Source: Microbacterium sp. MYb72
GTDB lineage: Bacteria > Actinomycetota > Actinomycetes > Actinomycetales > Microbacteriaceae
NCBI RefSeq assembly: GCF_002979415.1
Contig: NZ_PCOT01000001.1
Coordinates: forward strand, 124,001 to 188,000
Length of the DNA stretch: 64,000 bases
Reading direction: 5' to 3'
The position numbers were made by a program, and so were the translations under genes. Of this stretch, positions 19,779-28,713 are shown piece by piece; positions within the stretch are counted from its first letter, which is position 1; each line of letters starts with the position of its first letter. Below the pieces are notes generated by a model, which saw only the letters and a list, made by a program, of their open reading frames with translations, searched no databases and was not told where the DNA came from.

Positions 19779-21167
19779 ATGACGAACTACACCGACCGAC
19801 ACGGAGCCGCGCACGCGCTGCCCGACGCGGCTGCCGAAGCTCAGGTGCGTGCGGACGACCGCGGGCACGTCTTCCACTCGTGGAGCGCGCAGGGTCTCAT
19901 CGACCCGCTTCCGGTCGCCGCGGGCGAGGGCTCGACGTTCTGGGATTACCAGGGCAACGCCTACCTCGACTTCTCCAGCCAGCTGGTGAACCTGAACCTG
20001 GGACACCAGCATCCCGATCTCGTGTCGGCGATCCAGCAGCAGGCCGGGCGCCTGGCGACCATCCAGCCGTCCGTGGCGAACGACGTGCGCGGTGAGCTCG
20101 CACGGCTCATCGCCGGGGTCGCGCCCGACGGCATGGAGAAGGTCTTCTTCACCAACGGCGGCGCCGAGGCCAACGAGTACGCCGTGCGCATGGCGCGGCA
20201 GTCGACCGGGCGCCGCAAGGTGCTCTCGATGTACCGCAGCTACCACGGCTCCACGGCCACGGCGATCTCGCTCACGGGCGACCCTCGGCGCTGGGCGAAC
20301 GACACCGTCGACTCCGGCGCCGTGCGCTTCTTCGGGCCGTACTTGTACCGCTCGCCGTTCCACTCGGAGACGCAGGAGCAGGAGGCCGAGCGCGCGCTCG
20401 CCCACCTCGAGCAGACCATCCAGCTCGAGGGTCCGCAGACGATCGCGGCGATCATCATCGAGACCGTCGTCGGCACCAACGGCGTCCTGATCCCGCCGCC
20501 CGGCTACCTGCAGGGCGTGCGCGAACTGTGCGACCGCTACGGCATCGTCTACATCGCCGACGAGGTCATGGTCGGCTTCGGTCGTCTGGGCGAGTGGTTC
20601 GGCATCGACGCGTTCGACGCGAAGCCCGACCTCATCACCTTCGCGAAGGGCGTGAACTCGGGCTACGTCCCGCTCGGCGGCGTCGTCATCTCGGACGCCA
20701 TCGCGAAGGCGTTCGACACCGTGCCCTTCGCCGGCGGCCTGACCTACTCCGGTCACCCGCTCGCGTGCGCTGCCGGTGTCGCCACGTTCGAGGTGTTCCG
20801 TCGTGACGGCATCCTGGAGCGCGTGCGCGACCTCGGCACCCGCGTGGTGGAGCCGACGCTGCGATCCTGGGCTGAGAAGCACCCGAGCGTCGGCGACGTC
20901 AGAGGACGCGGCCTGTTCTGGGCGATCGAGCTGGTGCGCGACAGGGAGACCCGCGCGCCGCTGGTGCCCTTCAACGCCTCGGGACCGGATGCCGCGCCCA
21001 TGGGCGCCTTCGCCGCCGCCGCGAAGAAGGCCGGCGTCTGGCCGTTCACGCACTTCAACCGCGTGCACGTCGCTCCCCCGCTGGTCATCTCCGAAGAGGA
21101 GCTCGTGCGCGGCCTGTCCGCGATCGACGAGGCCCTCACCGTCGCGGACGAGCACGCCGCGAGCTGA
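19779..21167 (+). CDS. Class III aminotransferase
   Basis: A second PLP-dependent omega-aminotransferase of 462 residues, clearly diverged from the one at 15248. FFTNGGAEANEYAVRMAR (123-140), Asp261 in YIADEVMVGFGR and the Schiff-base Lys290 in FAKGVNSGYVPLGG are visible. GAAAGGCACC precedes the ATG, 28 bases after mmsA, so both are probably cotranscribed. The substrate could be a diamine, beta-alanine, taurine-like amine or GABA. The sequence does not decide. Confidence 0.82.
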   Translation: MTNYTDRHGAAHALPDAAAEAQVRADDRGHVFHSWSAQGLIDPLPVAAGEGSTFWDYQGNAYLDFSSQLVNLNLGHQHPDLVSAIQQQAGRLATIQPSVANDVRGELARLIAGVAPDGMEKVFFTNGGAEANEYAVRMARQSTGRRKVLSMYRSYHGSTATAISLTGDPRRWANDTVDSGAVRFFGPYLYRSPFHSETQEQEAERALAHLEQTIQLEGPQTIAAIIIETVVGTNGVLIPPPGYLQGVRELCDRYGIVYIADEVMVGFGRLGEWFGIDAFDAKPDLITFAKGVNSGYVPLGGVVISDAIAKAFDTVPFAGGLTYSGHPLACAAGVATFEVFRRDGILERVRDLGTRVVEPTLRSWAEKHPSVGDVRGRGLFWAIELVRDRETRAPLVPFNASGPDAAPMGAFAAAAKKAGVWPFTHFNRVHVAPPLVISEEELVRGLSAIDEALTVADEHAAS

Positions 21168-21175
21168 CCCGTCGT

Positions 21176-21218
21176 CGAGAACTCCTCCCGAGCCGCACAG
21201 GTTCGGGAGGAGTTCTCG
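21176..21218. terminator. Terminator hairpin between convergent operons
   Basis: A perfect 16-base stem (21176-21191 with 21203-21218) with an 11-base loop lies between the aminotransferase stop and the stop of the last transporter gene. Confidence 0.8.
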
Positions 21219-21235
21219 CGTTCGGAGGTGAACCC

Positions 21236-22078
21236 TCAGCCGCCCGCCATCGTGCGGGCGATGTCGGTCGCGGAGTCGCCGGCCTTCTTCAGCACCACGG
21301 CCACCAGCGCGAGCGCCAGCAGCGTCACGAGCAGCATGATCGTCGACACCGCGGCGATCTCGGGGCGCAGGCCGCTGCGCAGCGCGCTGAGCACGTAGAC
21401 CGGCCACGGGGTCGTGCCCGAGACCTGCACGAACGCCGAGACGACGGTGTTGTCGAGCCCGAGTGTGAACGAGAGCAGGAATCCGGCGAGCACGGCCGGC
21501 ATCGCGAGCGGCAGCGTCACCTTCATGAACGTGCGGAACGGCGGGGCGTACAGATCCGCGGACGCCTCCTCGAGCCGCGCGTCCAGACCCACCAGCCTCG
21601 CCCGCACGATGTACGACACGATCGCGATGGAGAACAGCGACTGCCCGACGACGAGCCGCACCGTGCCGTCGTTGAAGACGCTCATCCCCAGGTCCTGCCC
21701 GAGGAACACCATCCACGGCAGCAGCGCCACCGCGTCCACGATCTCCGGCGTCACCGAGATCAGCAGCAGCATCGCCAGGAACCAGCCGACCCACCTGCCG
21801 GGCGTCCGCGCCATGGCGATGCCCGCGAGCGTTCCCAGGGCGGTCGCGAAGACCGCCGCGAGCAGGCCCGTGCGCAGAGACACCAGGACGGCGTCGCGGA
21901 TCGCGGGCTTCGTGACGATGGCGGCGAACGAGTCGAACCCGAAGTGATCCCACGACACGAGCAGCCGACCGACGTTGAAGGAGTACACGATGATCACGAT
22001 GATCGGCAGGAACAGGAAGAGGAACACCAGAGTCGCCCAGATCGGCAGAAGGTGTCGTGCGATGCCGCGCCTGGTCAT
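21236..22078 (-). CDS. Polyamine-type ABC transporter permease (PotC-like)
   Basis: Membrane permease of 280 residues with six hydrophobic segments. It has the type-I importer coupling loop EEASADLYAPPFRTFMKVTLPLAMPAVLAG (EAA motif). The start at 22078 overlaps the previous permease stop by ATGA. It is the last gene of a four-gene operon for uptake of spermidine, putrescine or a related compound. Confidence 0.88.
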   Translation of the reverse strand: MTRRGIARHLLPIWATLVFLFLFLPIIVIIVYSFNVGRLLVSWDHFGFDSFAAIVTKPAIRDAVLVSLRTGLLAAVFATALGTLAGIAMARTPGRWVGWFLAMLLLISVTPEIVDAVALLPWMVFLGQDLGMSVFNDGTVRLVVGQSLFSIAIVSYIVRARLVGLDARLEEASADLYAPPFRTFMKVTLPLAMPAVLAGFLLSFTLGLDNTVVSAFVQVSGTTPWPVYVLSALRSGLRPEIAAVSTIMLLVTLLALALVAVVLKKAGDSATDIARTMAGG

Positions 22079-22965
22079 GATGCCTCCCCGAGGATGAGCC
22101 GGTTGCGTCGTCGCACCGGGATCGTGACGAGCCACAGCAGCAGCGCCGCCACCCCGATCGACAGGGCGATGGTGAGGATGAGCAGCACCGCCATCGCCGA
22201 ACCGAGCGCCCAGTTCTGCGCCGTCTGAAACTGGCTGGCGACGATCTGGCCGACCATGTTGCCCTTCGCGCCGCCGAGCACGGTCGCGGTGATGTAGTCG
22301 CCCATGAGAGGGATGTACACCAGAAGGATGCCGGCGATGATCCCGGGGCGCGCCATCGGCACCGTGACCCGCAGGAACGTCGTGACGCTGTTCGCGCCGA
22401 GGTCCTTGCTCGCCTCGCGCAGCGGTCCGCTGACGCGGTCGAACGCGACGTACAGCGGGAGGATCATCAGCGGCAGGTAGTTGTAGACGACGCCGAGGAG
22501 CACCGCCCCTCTGGTGTTGAGCATCTCGAGCGGGCCGGGGATGACGCCGATGAACTGCAGCGCCTGCGAGAGCCACCCCTCGGGGGCGAGGATCACCTGC
22601 CATCCGATGGTCCGCACCAGGAAGTTCGTCCAGAACGGCACCATGACGAGGGCGAGGAGCATCCCCCTCCGCGACGGAGCGGCTTTCACCGCGATCCAGT
22701 AGGCCACGGGCGCGCCGATCAGGAGGCACAGCAGCGTGCCGGTGACGCCGACCCAGAGCGTGTTCTGGAACGTCGTGAAGAAGGTCGGCGACAGCGCCTC
22801 GACGTAGCGGTCGAACGACAGCCTGTCGTTCGAGTTCGTGGCGAAGATGCTGGGCTTGTATCCGAAGCTGTACCAGATCACCACGCCGATCGGCACGAGG
22901 AAGAAGATGATGAGCCACACCCACGCGGGGAGGGCGAGGCCGAAGCGGATCCTGAGCTTACGCAC
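22075..22965 (-). CDS. Polyamine-type ABC transporter permease (PotB-like)
   Basis: Permease of 296 residues with six transmembrane segments and the EAA loop REASKDLGANSVTTFLRVTVPMARPGIIAG. The GTG at 22965 overlaps the end of the binding-protein gene by eight bases and gives a natural N-terminus, [18 protein letters not shown]. An in-frame extension to 23124 is Arg-rich shadow sequence. It pairs with the PotC-like subunit. Confidence 0.88.
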   Translation of the reverse strand: MRKLRIRFGLALPAWVWLIIFFLVPIGVVIWYSFGYKPSIFATNSNDRLSFDRYVEALSPTFFTTFQNTLWVGVTGTLLCLLIGAPVAYWIAVKAAPSRRGMLLALVMVPFWTNFLVRTIGWQVILAPEGWLSQALQFIGVIPGPLEMLNTRGAVLLGVVYNYLPLMILPLYVAFDRVSGPLREASKDLGANSVTTFLRVTVPMARPGIIAGILLVYIPLMGDYITATVLGGAKGNMVGQIVASQFQTAQNWALGSAMAVLLILTIALSIGVAALLLWLVTIPVRRRNRLILGEAS

Positions 22966-24136
22966 CGGCGGCCGCCTTCGTCGCGTTCCAGATCGAGACG
23001 ATCCGCTCCTGTGCCTCGGTGAACTCCTGCTCGTGCATCGTCTCCACCTGCGCGTCGTCGAAGTAGACCATGTCGAGCCTCTCGAGCCCGGCGTCCTCCG
23101 CCTTCTTCTGCGTGCCCTGCACACCCGTGTCGTAGCCGATGTAGTCGACCTGCGCGAGCTGCACGTCGGGCGCGATCATGAAGTCGATGAACGCGTGGGC
23201 GGCCTCGGGGTGCGGTGCGCCCTTGGCGATCGCCCAGTTGTCCATCCAGAGCTCGGTGGCGGGGGCGCCGAGCACCCACTGCCAGCGTTCGGGGTCGTCG
23301 GACTCGTTCATGCCGGTGCGCGCGTCGCCGCTGTACGACTGCACGAGCGCGGCGGAGGCCTGCGGGATCACCTGCCCTCCCGGCGCGGAGTCGAAGGTCG
23401 AGACGTGCGGGGCGAGCTCCTTCACGAGGAATCTCTCGCACGCGTCGAGGTCTGCCTTCTTCGTGGTGTTCCAGTCGATGCCGTGCGACCAGAAGTAGAT
23501 GCCGCACATCGGAGCGGGATCGTCGAGCAGCGACACCTTGCCCGACGCCTCGTTCTGCGCCGCATCGATGAAGTCCGCCCAGTCGGTCAGCTCCCTGGTG
23601 ATGACGCGGCGGTCGTAGACGAAGCCGGTCGTGCCCCATGCCTTGCAGATCGAGTACCGGTTGTCGGGGTCGAAGGAGCGGTGGATGAAGTTCGGATTCA
23701 TCGTGGCGAAGTTCGGGATCAGGTCGAGGTCGAGCTCCTCGAGCAGCCCGTTCTCGGCCATCGGCGTGACGAACAGGCCGCTGGGCACGACGATGTCGTA
23801 TCCGCTGGTGCCCCGAGCCGCGACCAGCTTCGCGATCAGCTCCTCGTTCGAGTTGAAGGCGTCGACGACGATCCTGGGCCCCTTCTTCGCGCTGAACGCA
23901 TCGAGGACCTCGGGGGCGTCGTAGTCGCTCCACGTGTAGATCGACAGCTTGTCCTCGAGCGGACCGCCATGAGCCTGCGGGGCCGCGCCGACCTGGCCGG
24001 GAGCGCACGCGGTGAACAGCACCGTCCCGGTCGCGGCGAGCGCCGTCGCGAGGAACCCTCGCCTGGTCAGCTCGGTGCGGATGATGTGCGCCGCGCCGCG
24101 GTCCGCCAGCACGCGCACCGGGGGCGCCCCGGTCAT
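22958..24136 (-). CDS. Polyamine-type ABC transporter substrate-binding lipoprotein (PotD-like)
   Basis: Extracytoplasmic binding protein of 392 residues. The N-terminus has twin arginines and a hydrophobic stretch ending in Cys ([14 protein letters not shown], then LFTAC), suggesting Tat export and lipid anchoring. The mature part has the PotD pattern: [45 protein letters not shown] and [24 protein letters not shown]. The ATG at 24136 overlaps the ATPase stop. The ligand is a polyamine or similar amine by family. Confidence 0.9.
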   Translation of the reverse strand: MTGAPPVRVLADRGAAHIIRTELTRRGFLATALAATGTVLFTACAPGQVGAAPQAHGGPLEDKLSIYTWSDYDAPEVLDAFSAKKGPRIVVDAFNSNEELIAKLVAARGTSGYDIVVPSGLFVTPMAENGLLEELDLDLIPNFATMNPNFIHRSFDPDNRYSICKAWGTTGFVYDRRVITRELTDWADFIDAAQNEASGKVSLLDDPAPMCGIYFWSHGIDWNTTKKADLDACERFLVKELAPHVSTFDSAPGGQVIPQASAALVQSYSGDARTGMNESDDPERWQWVLGAPATELWMDNWAIAKGAPHPEAAHAFIDFMIAPDVQLAQVDYIGYDTGVQGTQKKAEDAGLERLDMVYFDDAQVETMHEQEFTEAQERIVSIWNATKAAAGA

Positions 24137-25251
24137 GCGGCGGCCTTCGGCAGTGCGATGACGTGCGTCGCCGTGGTGGGGATGCCGTCGGCGGCGAACA
24201 GCCGCACGTCCGCGGCATCCCATACGCAGCGCACATCGTCATCCACCTGGATCCGCGGCGCCGTGGGGGCGGGCATCCTCGAGAGGAAGGTGGACTCGCC
24301 GCCGACCTGCACGGCGACCTGCAGGGTCTCGCCGAGGTGCGACACCCCGAGGACGCGACCGGGTATGCCGGCTTCTCCCTCCGCCTCGAGGCGCACGTAC
24401 TCCGGCCGGATCGCGGCCACCGCCGCCTGCCCCGATGCGACCCTCTCCCCACCCCATCGTCCGCCGATCACGCCGATCCCGGTGTCGAGGGAGGAGCCGT
24501 CGGCGCGCACGGCGCCGTGCACGAAGTTCTGCTGTCCGATGAAGGACGCCACGTACGCGGATGCCGGTTCGGCGTAGATCTCCGCGGGCTCGGCGAGCTG
24601 TTCGATGCGGCCGGCCCGCATCACCGCGATGCGGTCGCTCATCGACAGCGCCTCGGCCTGATCGTGGGTGACGAAGACGAACGTGGTGCCGAGCCTCGCC
24701 TGCAGCAGCTTGAGCTCGAGCTGCATCTCCTCGCGGAGCTGACGGTCGAGGGCGGCGAGTGGCTCGTCGAGCAGGAGCACGCTGGGCCGGTTGATCAGCG
24801 CGCGCGACAGGGCGATGCGCTGCTGCTGCCCTCCGGAGAGCTGGGTGGGCTTGCGATCGGCGAAGCGGCGCAACTGCACCATGTCGAGAGCCTCGGCGAC
24901 GCGCTCGCGCTGCTCAGCCTTGGGCACCCTGCGCTGCTGCAGGCCGTACGCCACGTTCTCGGCGACGGTCATGTGCGGGAACAGCGCGTAGGCCTGGAAC
25001 ACGGTGTTGACCTCGCGCTTGTGCGGAGGCAGATCGAGGACGCTGCGACCGGAGATGCGGATGTCGCCGGCATCCGGATACTCGAACCCGGCGATCATCC
25101 GGAGCGTCGTCGTCTTGCCGCAGCCGGAGGGCCCGAGCAGGGAGAGGAACTCGCCGGGCCGGATGTCGAGAGTCAGATGGTCGACGGCCGTGGCTGCGCC
25201 GTAGAGCTTGGTGACGCCGTCGATGCTGACGCCGCCGGTGGAATCGGGCAT
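24133..25251 (-). CDS. Polyamine-type ABC transporter ATPase (PotA-like)
   Basis: ATP-binding subunit of 372 residues. Walker A GPSGCGKT is at 40-47, followed by Q-loop [11 protein letters not shown], signature LSGGQQQR, Walker [13 protein letters not shown] and switch [10 protein letters not shown]-terminal TOBE-like domain includes [25 protein letters not shown] precedes the ATG. It is the first gene of the operon energising the PotBC-like channel. Confidence 0.92.
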   Translation of the reverse strand: MPDSTGGVSIDGVTKLYGAATAVDHLTLDIRPGEFLSLLGPSGCGKTTTLRMIAGFEYPDAGDIRISGRSVLDLPPHKREVNTVFQAYALFPHMTVAENVAYGLQQRRVPKAEQRERVAEALDMVQLRRFADRKPTQLSGGQQQRIALSRALINRPSVLLLDEPLAALDRQLREEMQLELKLLQARLGTTFVFVTHDQAEALSMSDRIAVMRAGRIEQLAEPAEIYAEPASAYVASFIGQQNFVHGAVRADGSSLDTGIGVIGGRWGGERVASGQAAVAAIRPEYVRLEAEGEAGIPGRVLGVSHLGETLQVAVQVGGESTFLSRMPAPTAPRIQVDDDVRCVWDAADVRLFAADGIPTTATHVIALPKAAA

Positions 25252-25335
25252 GAAGCCTCCCCATTGAGAATCACTGGGGGACAGTCAAACACACGAATCG
25301 CATCAGGTACAGCGAAAACCGATGCCAGTTGGGCC

Positions 25336-25360
25336 TCTCGCAACGATTTCCGTTGCGAGA
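25336..25360. promoter_or_regulatory. Inverted repeat upstream of the pot-like operon
   Basis: TCTCGCAAC (25336-25344) and GTTGCGAGA (25352-25360) form a perfect 9-base inverted repeat with a 7-base loop. It lies between the CsoR-like stop (25388) and the ATPase start (25251). It could terminate the upstream gene or act as an operator; there is no T-run. Confidence 0.35.
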
Positions 25361-25387
25361 TCACGAATCAACGTGCGATCAAGTCGT

Positions 25388-25660
25388 CTACTTCGAATCG
25401 AAGTCGAACGCCTTGAGGAGCTCGACGACCGCCTTGTCGCGTTCGTCGCCGCCCTCCTCGAACATGTGCGTGACGTGCGTGCGCAGGTGGTTCTCCAGCA
25501 GGAGCCTGTTGAGGGATTCCAGGGACTTCTGGATCGCACGGGACTGCGTGATGATGTCCATGCAGTACTCCTCGTTCTCGATCATCCGCGCGACGCCGCG
25601 CATCTGGCCCTCGAGGATGCTGGTGCGGTGCAGGGCGCGCTTCTTGATGTCTTCGATCAC
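25388..25660 (-). CDS. CsoR/RcnR/FrmR family metal- or formaldehyde-sensing repressor
   Basis: Small all-helical regulator of 90 residues from the GTG at 25660. Conserved positions are Arg12 (HRTSILEGQMRGVARM), Cys33 (EEYCMDIITQ), His58 and His62 (ENHLRTHVTHMFEEG), and His65. CsoR copper sensors have Cys-His-Cys with the same 25- and 4-residue spacing. Here the third ligand is His, as in RcnR nickel/cobalt sensors. The family is DNA-binding without a helix-turn-helix. No metal-export gene is adjacent, so the regulon is unknown. Confidence 0.82.
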   Translation of the reverse strand: MIEDIKKRALHRTSILEGQMRGVARMIENEEYCMDIITQSRAIQKSLESLNRLLLENHLRTHVTHMFEEGGDERDKAVVELLKAFDFDSK

Positions 25661-25698
25661 GGAATCGAGCGTACTCGCGTGGGCCGGACGCCGGCCGA

Positions 25699-26109
25699 TC
25701 AGCTTGAGAAGGGGTTGATCACCGCGAGCCCGGGGACGTCGAAGTCCTTCTCGTTGCGAGTGACGACGGTCAGCCCGTGATGCAGTGCGGTGGCGGCGAT
25801 GAGCGCGTCCGCCCACGGCCGCCGATTCGGCACGTTGAGCGCGGCGCACGTCCGCGCGATCTCGGGAGAGACGGGGAGGATCCGCGGGCCGAGGCTCTGG
25901 CGGATCACACTCAACCACTGCCTGAGCGCCCTCGCCTGCTGCGGGTCGCGTCTGTGAAGTCCGAGAACTCCGAGCTCCAACTCGTAGTCCGTGATCGCAC
26001 TCATGTGCAGGGCGTCAGGGACCACTCCTTCCATCCACGTCCGCGCAGCGCTTCCGAGCTCTCCCCCGCGCCGCGCCTCGGAGAAGGTGTTCGTATCGAC
26101 CAGATACAT
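25699..26109 (-). CDS. PIN-domain (VapC-like) ribonuclease toxin
   Basis: PIN-domain protein of 136 residues with the acidic active-site set: Asp5 (YLVDTNTFSEARRG), Glu43 (AITDYELELGVLG), Asp101 (PWADALIAATAL) and Asp122 in NEKDFDVPGL. Toxins of this type cleave RNA, often tRNA. It starts three bases after the antitoxin stop, forming a two-gene operon. Confidence 0.9.
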   Translation of the reverse strand: MYLVDTNTFSEARRGGELGSAARTWMEGVVPDALHMSAITDYELELGVLGLHRRDPQQARALRQWLSVIRQSLGPRILPVSPEIARTCAALNVPNRRPWADALIAATALHHGLTVVTRNEKDFDVPGLAVINPFSS

Positions 26110-26112
26110 CGG

Positions 26113-26397
26113 TCAGAACTCGATCGGAGGGCGACCGAAGTCGTTCTTCCGGTCGGCGACGATCTCGTCGATGATGCGGTCGAACGCGCCGTCGTCGTGC
26201 GCGAGGTCGTCATCATGCATCGCGAGAAGCTCGAGCATCGACCCCGGTCGGGCTGGAACGATCCGTTCGTACTCCTCGATGCTGAGCAGCACATACGCCG
26301 GCTCGCCGCGCCTGGTGATCAGCACCGGCTCACCGTCGGCGACACGCTGCGCACGCGCGACGGACTGATTGAACTCTCGAGCGCTCATGGTGAACAT
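26113..26397 (-). CDS. Phd/YefM family antitoxin
   Basis: Antitoxin of 94 residues. Its N-terminal DNA-binding fold reads MSAREFNQSVARAQRVADGEPVLITRRGEPAYVLLSIEEYERI, and an acidic C-terminus (HDDDLAHDDGAFDRIIDEIV) should wrap the toxin. GAGG lies six bases before the ATG at 26397. Phd-type antitoxin with a PIN toxin is a known pairing. It probably represses its own promoter. Confidence 0.9.
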   Translation of the reverse strand: MFTMSAREFNQSVARAQRVADGEPVLITRRGEPAYVLLSIEEYERIVPARPGSMLELLAMHDDDLAHDDGAFDRIIDEIVADRKNDFGRPPIEF

Positions 26398-26416
26398 CGT
26401 GCACCTCGATTCAGAA

Positions 26417-26434
26417 TGTAGTGATGGTACTACA
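26417..26434 (-). promoter_or_regulatory. Toxin-antitoxin operator/promoter
   Basis: TGTAGT and ACTACA arms (26417-26422, 26429-26434) form a perfect 6-base inverted repeat with a 6-base centre, 20 bases before the antitoxin start. On the minus strand a -10-like TACATT overlaps the proximal arm, as expected for an autoregulated operator. Confidence 0.5.
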
Positions 26435-26514
26435 CAGGTGATCCTGTCTGGGCGCCGAGACGCTTCATCCCCCCGACCACGCCCCGCCCGGTGATCGCGT
26501 GAAAGGATGACTCC

Positions 26515-27792
26515 ATGCCGCGAACGCCGATGACGCAGCTCTCCCCCGCCGACCAGGACCGACTGCGCGCGCTCCGCCGCATGAAGGCCGTCGCGCTCGG
26601 CGCGCTGATCTTCATGGCGCTCGCCTTCGTCATCGCCTTCGCCCTTCAGGAGCGCGTCGGCTGGCTCTCCTATGTGCGCGCCGCAGCCGAGGGCGGCATG
26701 GTCGGCGCCCTGGCCGACTGGTTCGCCGTGACGGCGCTGTTCCGGCATCCGCTCGGCATCCCGATCCCGCATACCGCGATCATCCCGAGCCGCAAGGACG
26801 AGATCGGCCGCACGCTCGGAGAGTTCGTGGAGACGAACTTCCTCGCAGCGGACGTCGTGCGCACGAAGCTCTCCAGCACCCCGATCGCGCTGCGGGCCGG
26901 CGAGTGGCTGCGCGAGCCCGCGCACGCCGAACGCGTCGGCACGGAGGGAGCGACGGTCGCCACCGCGGTGCTCAACGCCCTCAGCGACGACGACGTGCGC
27001 GACCTCATCACCGACCTCGCCCGCGAGCACCTCGTCGCCCCGGAGTGGGGCACACCGGCCGGAGTGTGGCTGGAGAAGATCGTCGCGGCCGACGCCCACC
27101 ACGGCGCCGTCGACCTCGCCGTCGACAGCATCGCCACCTGGCTGAACGCCAACGCCGTCGCCTTCAACGGACTCATCTCCCGCCGCCTGCCCTCGTGGGT
27201 GCCTCGTCTGGCGCATCGATTCGTCGACGAGACCGCCTACAACGAGGCCGTGCGGTTCGTGAACGCGGTGAAGGCCGACCCCCGGCATCCCGCCCGGCTC
27301 GCGATCGACGGCTACCTCACCCGCCTCGCCGACAACCTGCAGCACGACCCTGCGACCCGCACCAAGCTCGAGAACGCGAAGGCCTCCCTGTTCGACAGCC
27401 CTCGGGTCGGCGCCCTCGCCGCCGAGGCATGGAACACGGCGAAGAACGGGCTCCTCTCCGCCCTCGCCGACCCCGAGAGCGGACTTCGGCGACGGCTCGT
27501 GCAGGCGCTCCAGGAGGTCGGCGAACGCCTCACGACGGATGCCGCGCTGCAGCACCGCGTCGACACCTGGGTCTCGGATGCCGCGGTCTTCCTCGTCGAC
27601 CGCTACCGGCACGACATCGCCTCGATCATCACCGACACCGTCGAACGCTGGGACCCGGCCGAGACCACGGAGAAGATCGAGCTCATGGTCGGACGCGACC
27701 TGCAGTACATCCGTCTGAACGGCACCGTCGTCGGCGCTCTCGCCGGACTCGCCATCTTCACCATCGCCCACGCCCTGATCCCCGGAGTCTGA
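26515..27792 (+). CDS. DUF445 family membrane protein
   Basis: Protein of 425 residues with one transmembrane segment near the N-terminus (about 25-44) and one at the C-terminus (about 403-422), with a long helical region between. The conserved block AAAEGGMVGALADWFAVTALFRHPLGIPIPHTAIIP is characteristic of DUF445 (YjiN-like). The biochemical role is unknown. GAAAGGA precedes the ATG. It is followed after three bases by an arginase-family gene. Confidence 0.85.
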   Translation: MPRTPMTQLSPADQDRLRALRRMKAVALGALIFMALAFVIAFALQERVGWLSYVRAAAEGGMVGALADWFAVTALFRHPLGIPIPHTAIIPSRKDEIGRTLGEFVETNFLAADVVRTKLSSTPIALRAGEWLREPAHAERVGTEGATVATAVLNALSDDDVRDLITDLAREHLVAPEWGTPAGVWLEKIVAADAHHGAVDLAVDSIATWLNANAVAFNGLISRRLPSWVPRLAHRFVDETAYNEAVRFVNAVKADPRHPARLAIDGYLTRLADNLQHDPATRTKLENAKASLFDSPRVGALAAEAWNTAKNGLLSALADPESGLRRRLVQALQEVGERLTTDAALQHRVDTWVSDAAVFLVDRYRHDIASIITDTVERWDPAETTEKIELMVGRDLQYIRLNGTVVGALAGLAIFTIAHALIPGV

Positions 27793-27795
27793 ACC

Positions 27796-28713
27796 ATGGC
27801 ACTGTCGCACGATCCCCTCTGGCCGCGCGCAGGTGGCTGGCCGGCCTTCGACTCCACGGCGGATGCCGTGCTGCTCGGCGTGCCGGTGTGGCGCACCTCG
27901 CTCTCCCCGACCGGCGCCCACGCGACCCCGGCCGCGATCCGCGAGGCGCTGCCCCGCTACGGCGCCACGCTGATGGGGCCGCCGATCGTCGATCTGAACG
28001 AGGCGCTGCGCATCGCCGACGCTGGCGACGTCCACGAGCCGGACGGCGACGAGGGAGAGTCCGATGTGATCTCCCGCGTGCGGGAGCTCACGGCATCCGC
28101 CGAACTCGTGATCGCTCTCGGCGGCGACAACTCCCTCACCTACCCCGTGGCCCTCGGCGCCGAGGCCACCGGCCTCATCACCTTCGACGCGCACTTCGAC
28201 CTGCGCGACGGCGTCTCCAACGGCACGCCCGTGCGCAGACTCGTCGAAGACGCTCCCGCTGCGGCCACGGTGGAGACCTCGCGCATCGACCCCGCGCACA
28301 TCGTGCAGATCGGCATCGCCGACTTCGCGAACTCCGCGGCGTACGCGAAGCGGGCGGCCGACTGGGGCATCCGGGTGATCACGCTCGACGAGCTGCGCCG
28401 CCGCGGCATCGACGACGTCGTCGCGGAGGCGCTGGAGATCGCCGGGGCCGGGGCCGCGCCCCGCGTGCACCTGGACATCGATGTCGACGTGTGCGACCGT
28501 TCGGTGGCGCCGGGGTGCCCTGCGAGCATCCCCGGCGGGCTCGCCGCCTGGGAGCTCCGTGCGCTGACGCGCGCCGTGGCCGCGGACCCCCGGGTCGTCA
28601 GCGCCGACCTGGCGGAGGTCGACGCGACGGCGGACGCCGACGACGCCCGCACCGTCCGCCTCGCCGCGCTCTGCGTGCTGGAGCTGCTCGCAGGACTGCA
28701 CTCCCGACGATGA
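27796..28713 (+). CDS. Arginase/agmatinase/formimidoylglutamase family hydrolase
   Basis: Ureohydrolase-fold enzyme of 305 residues. Metal-site motifs are DAHFD (131-135) and HLDIDVDV with Asp227 and Asp229. The first motif reads GGDN (109-112), with Asn112 where classic arginases and agmatinases have His. SNGTPVRRLV (141-150) is the expected substrate loop. Formimidoylglutamase (HutG) is an attractive reading because hutHUI lies 8 kb away and no hutG is next to it; agmatinase or guanidino-acid hydrolase remain possible. It overlaps the next gene by ATGA. Confidence 0.75.
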   Translation: MALSHDPLWPRAGGWPAFDSTADAVLLGVPVWRTSLSPTGAHATPAAIREALPRYGATLMGPPIVDLNEALRIADAGDVHEPDGDEGESDVISRVRELTASAELVIALGGDNSLTYPVALGAEATGLITFDAHFDLRDGVSNGTPVRRLVEDAPAAATVETSRIDPAHIVQIGIADFANSAAYAKRAADWGIRVITLDELRRRGIDDVVAEALEIAGAGAAPRVHLDIDVDVCDRSVAPGCPASIPGGLAAWELRALTRAVAADPRVVSADLAEVDATADADDARTVRLAALCVLELLAGLHSRR

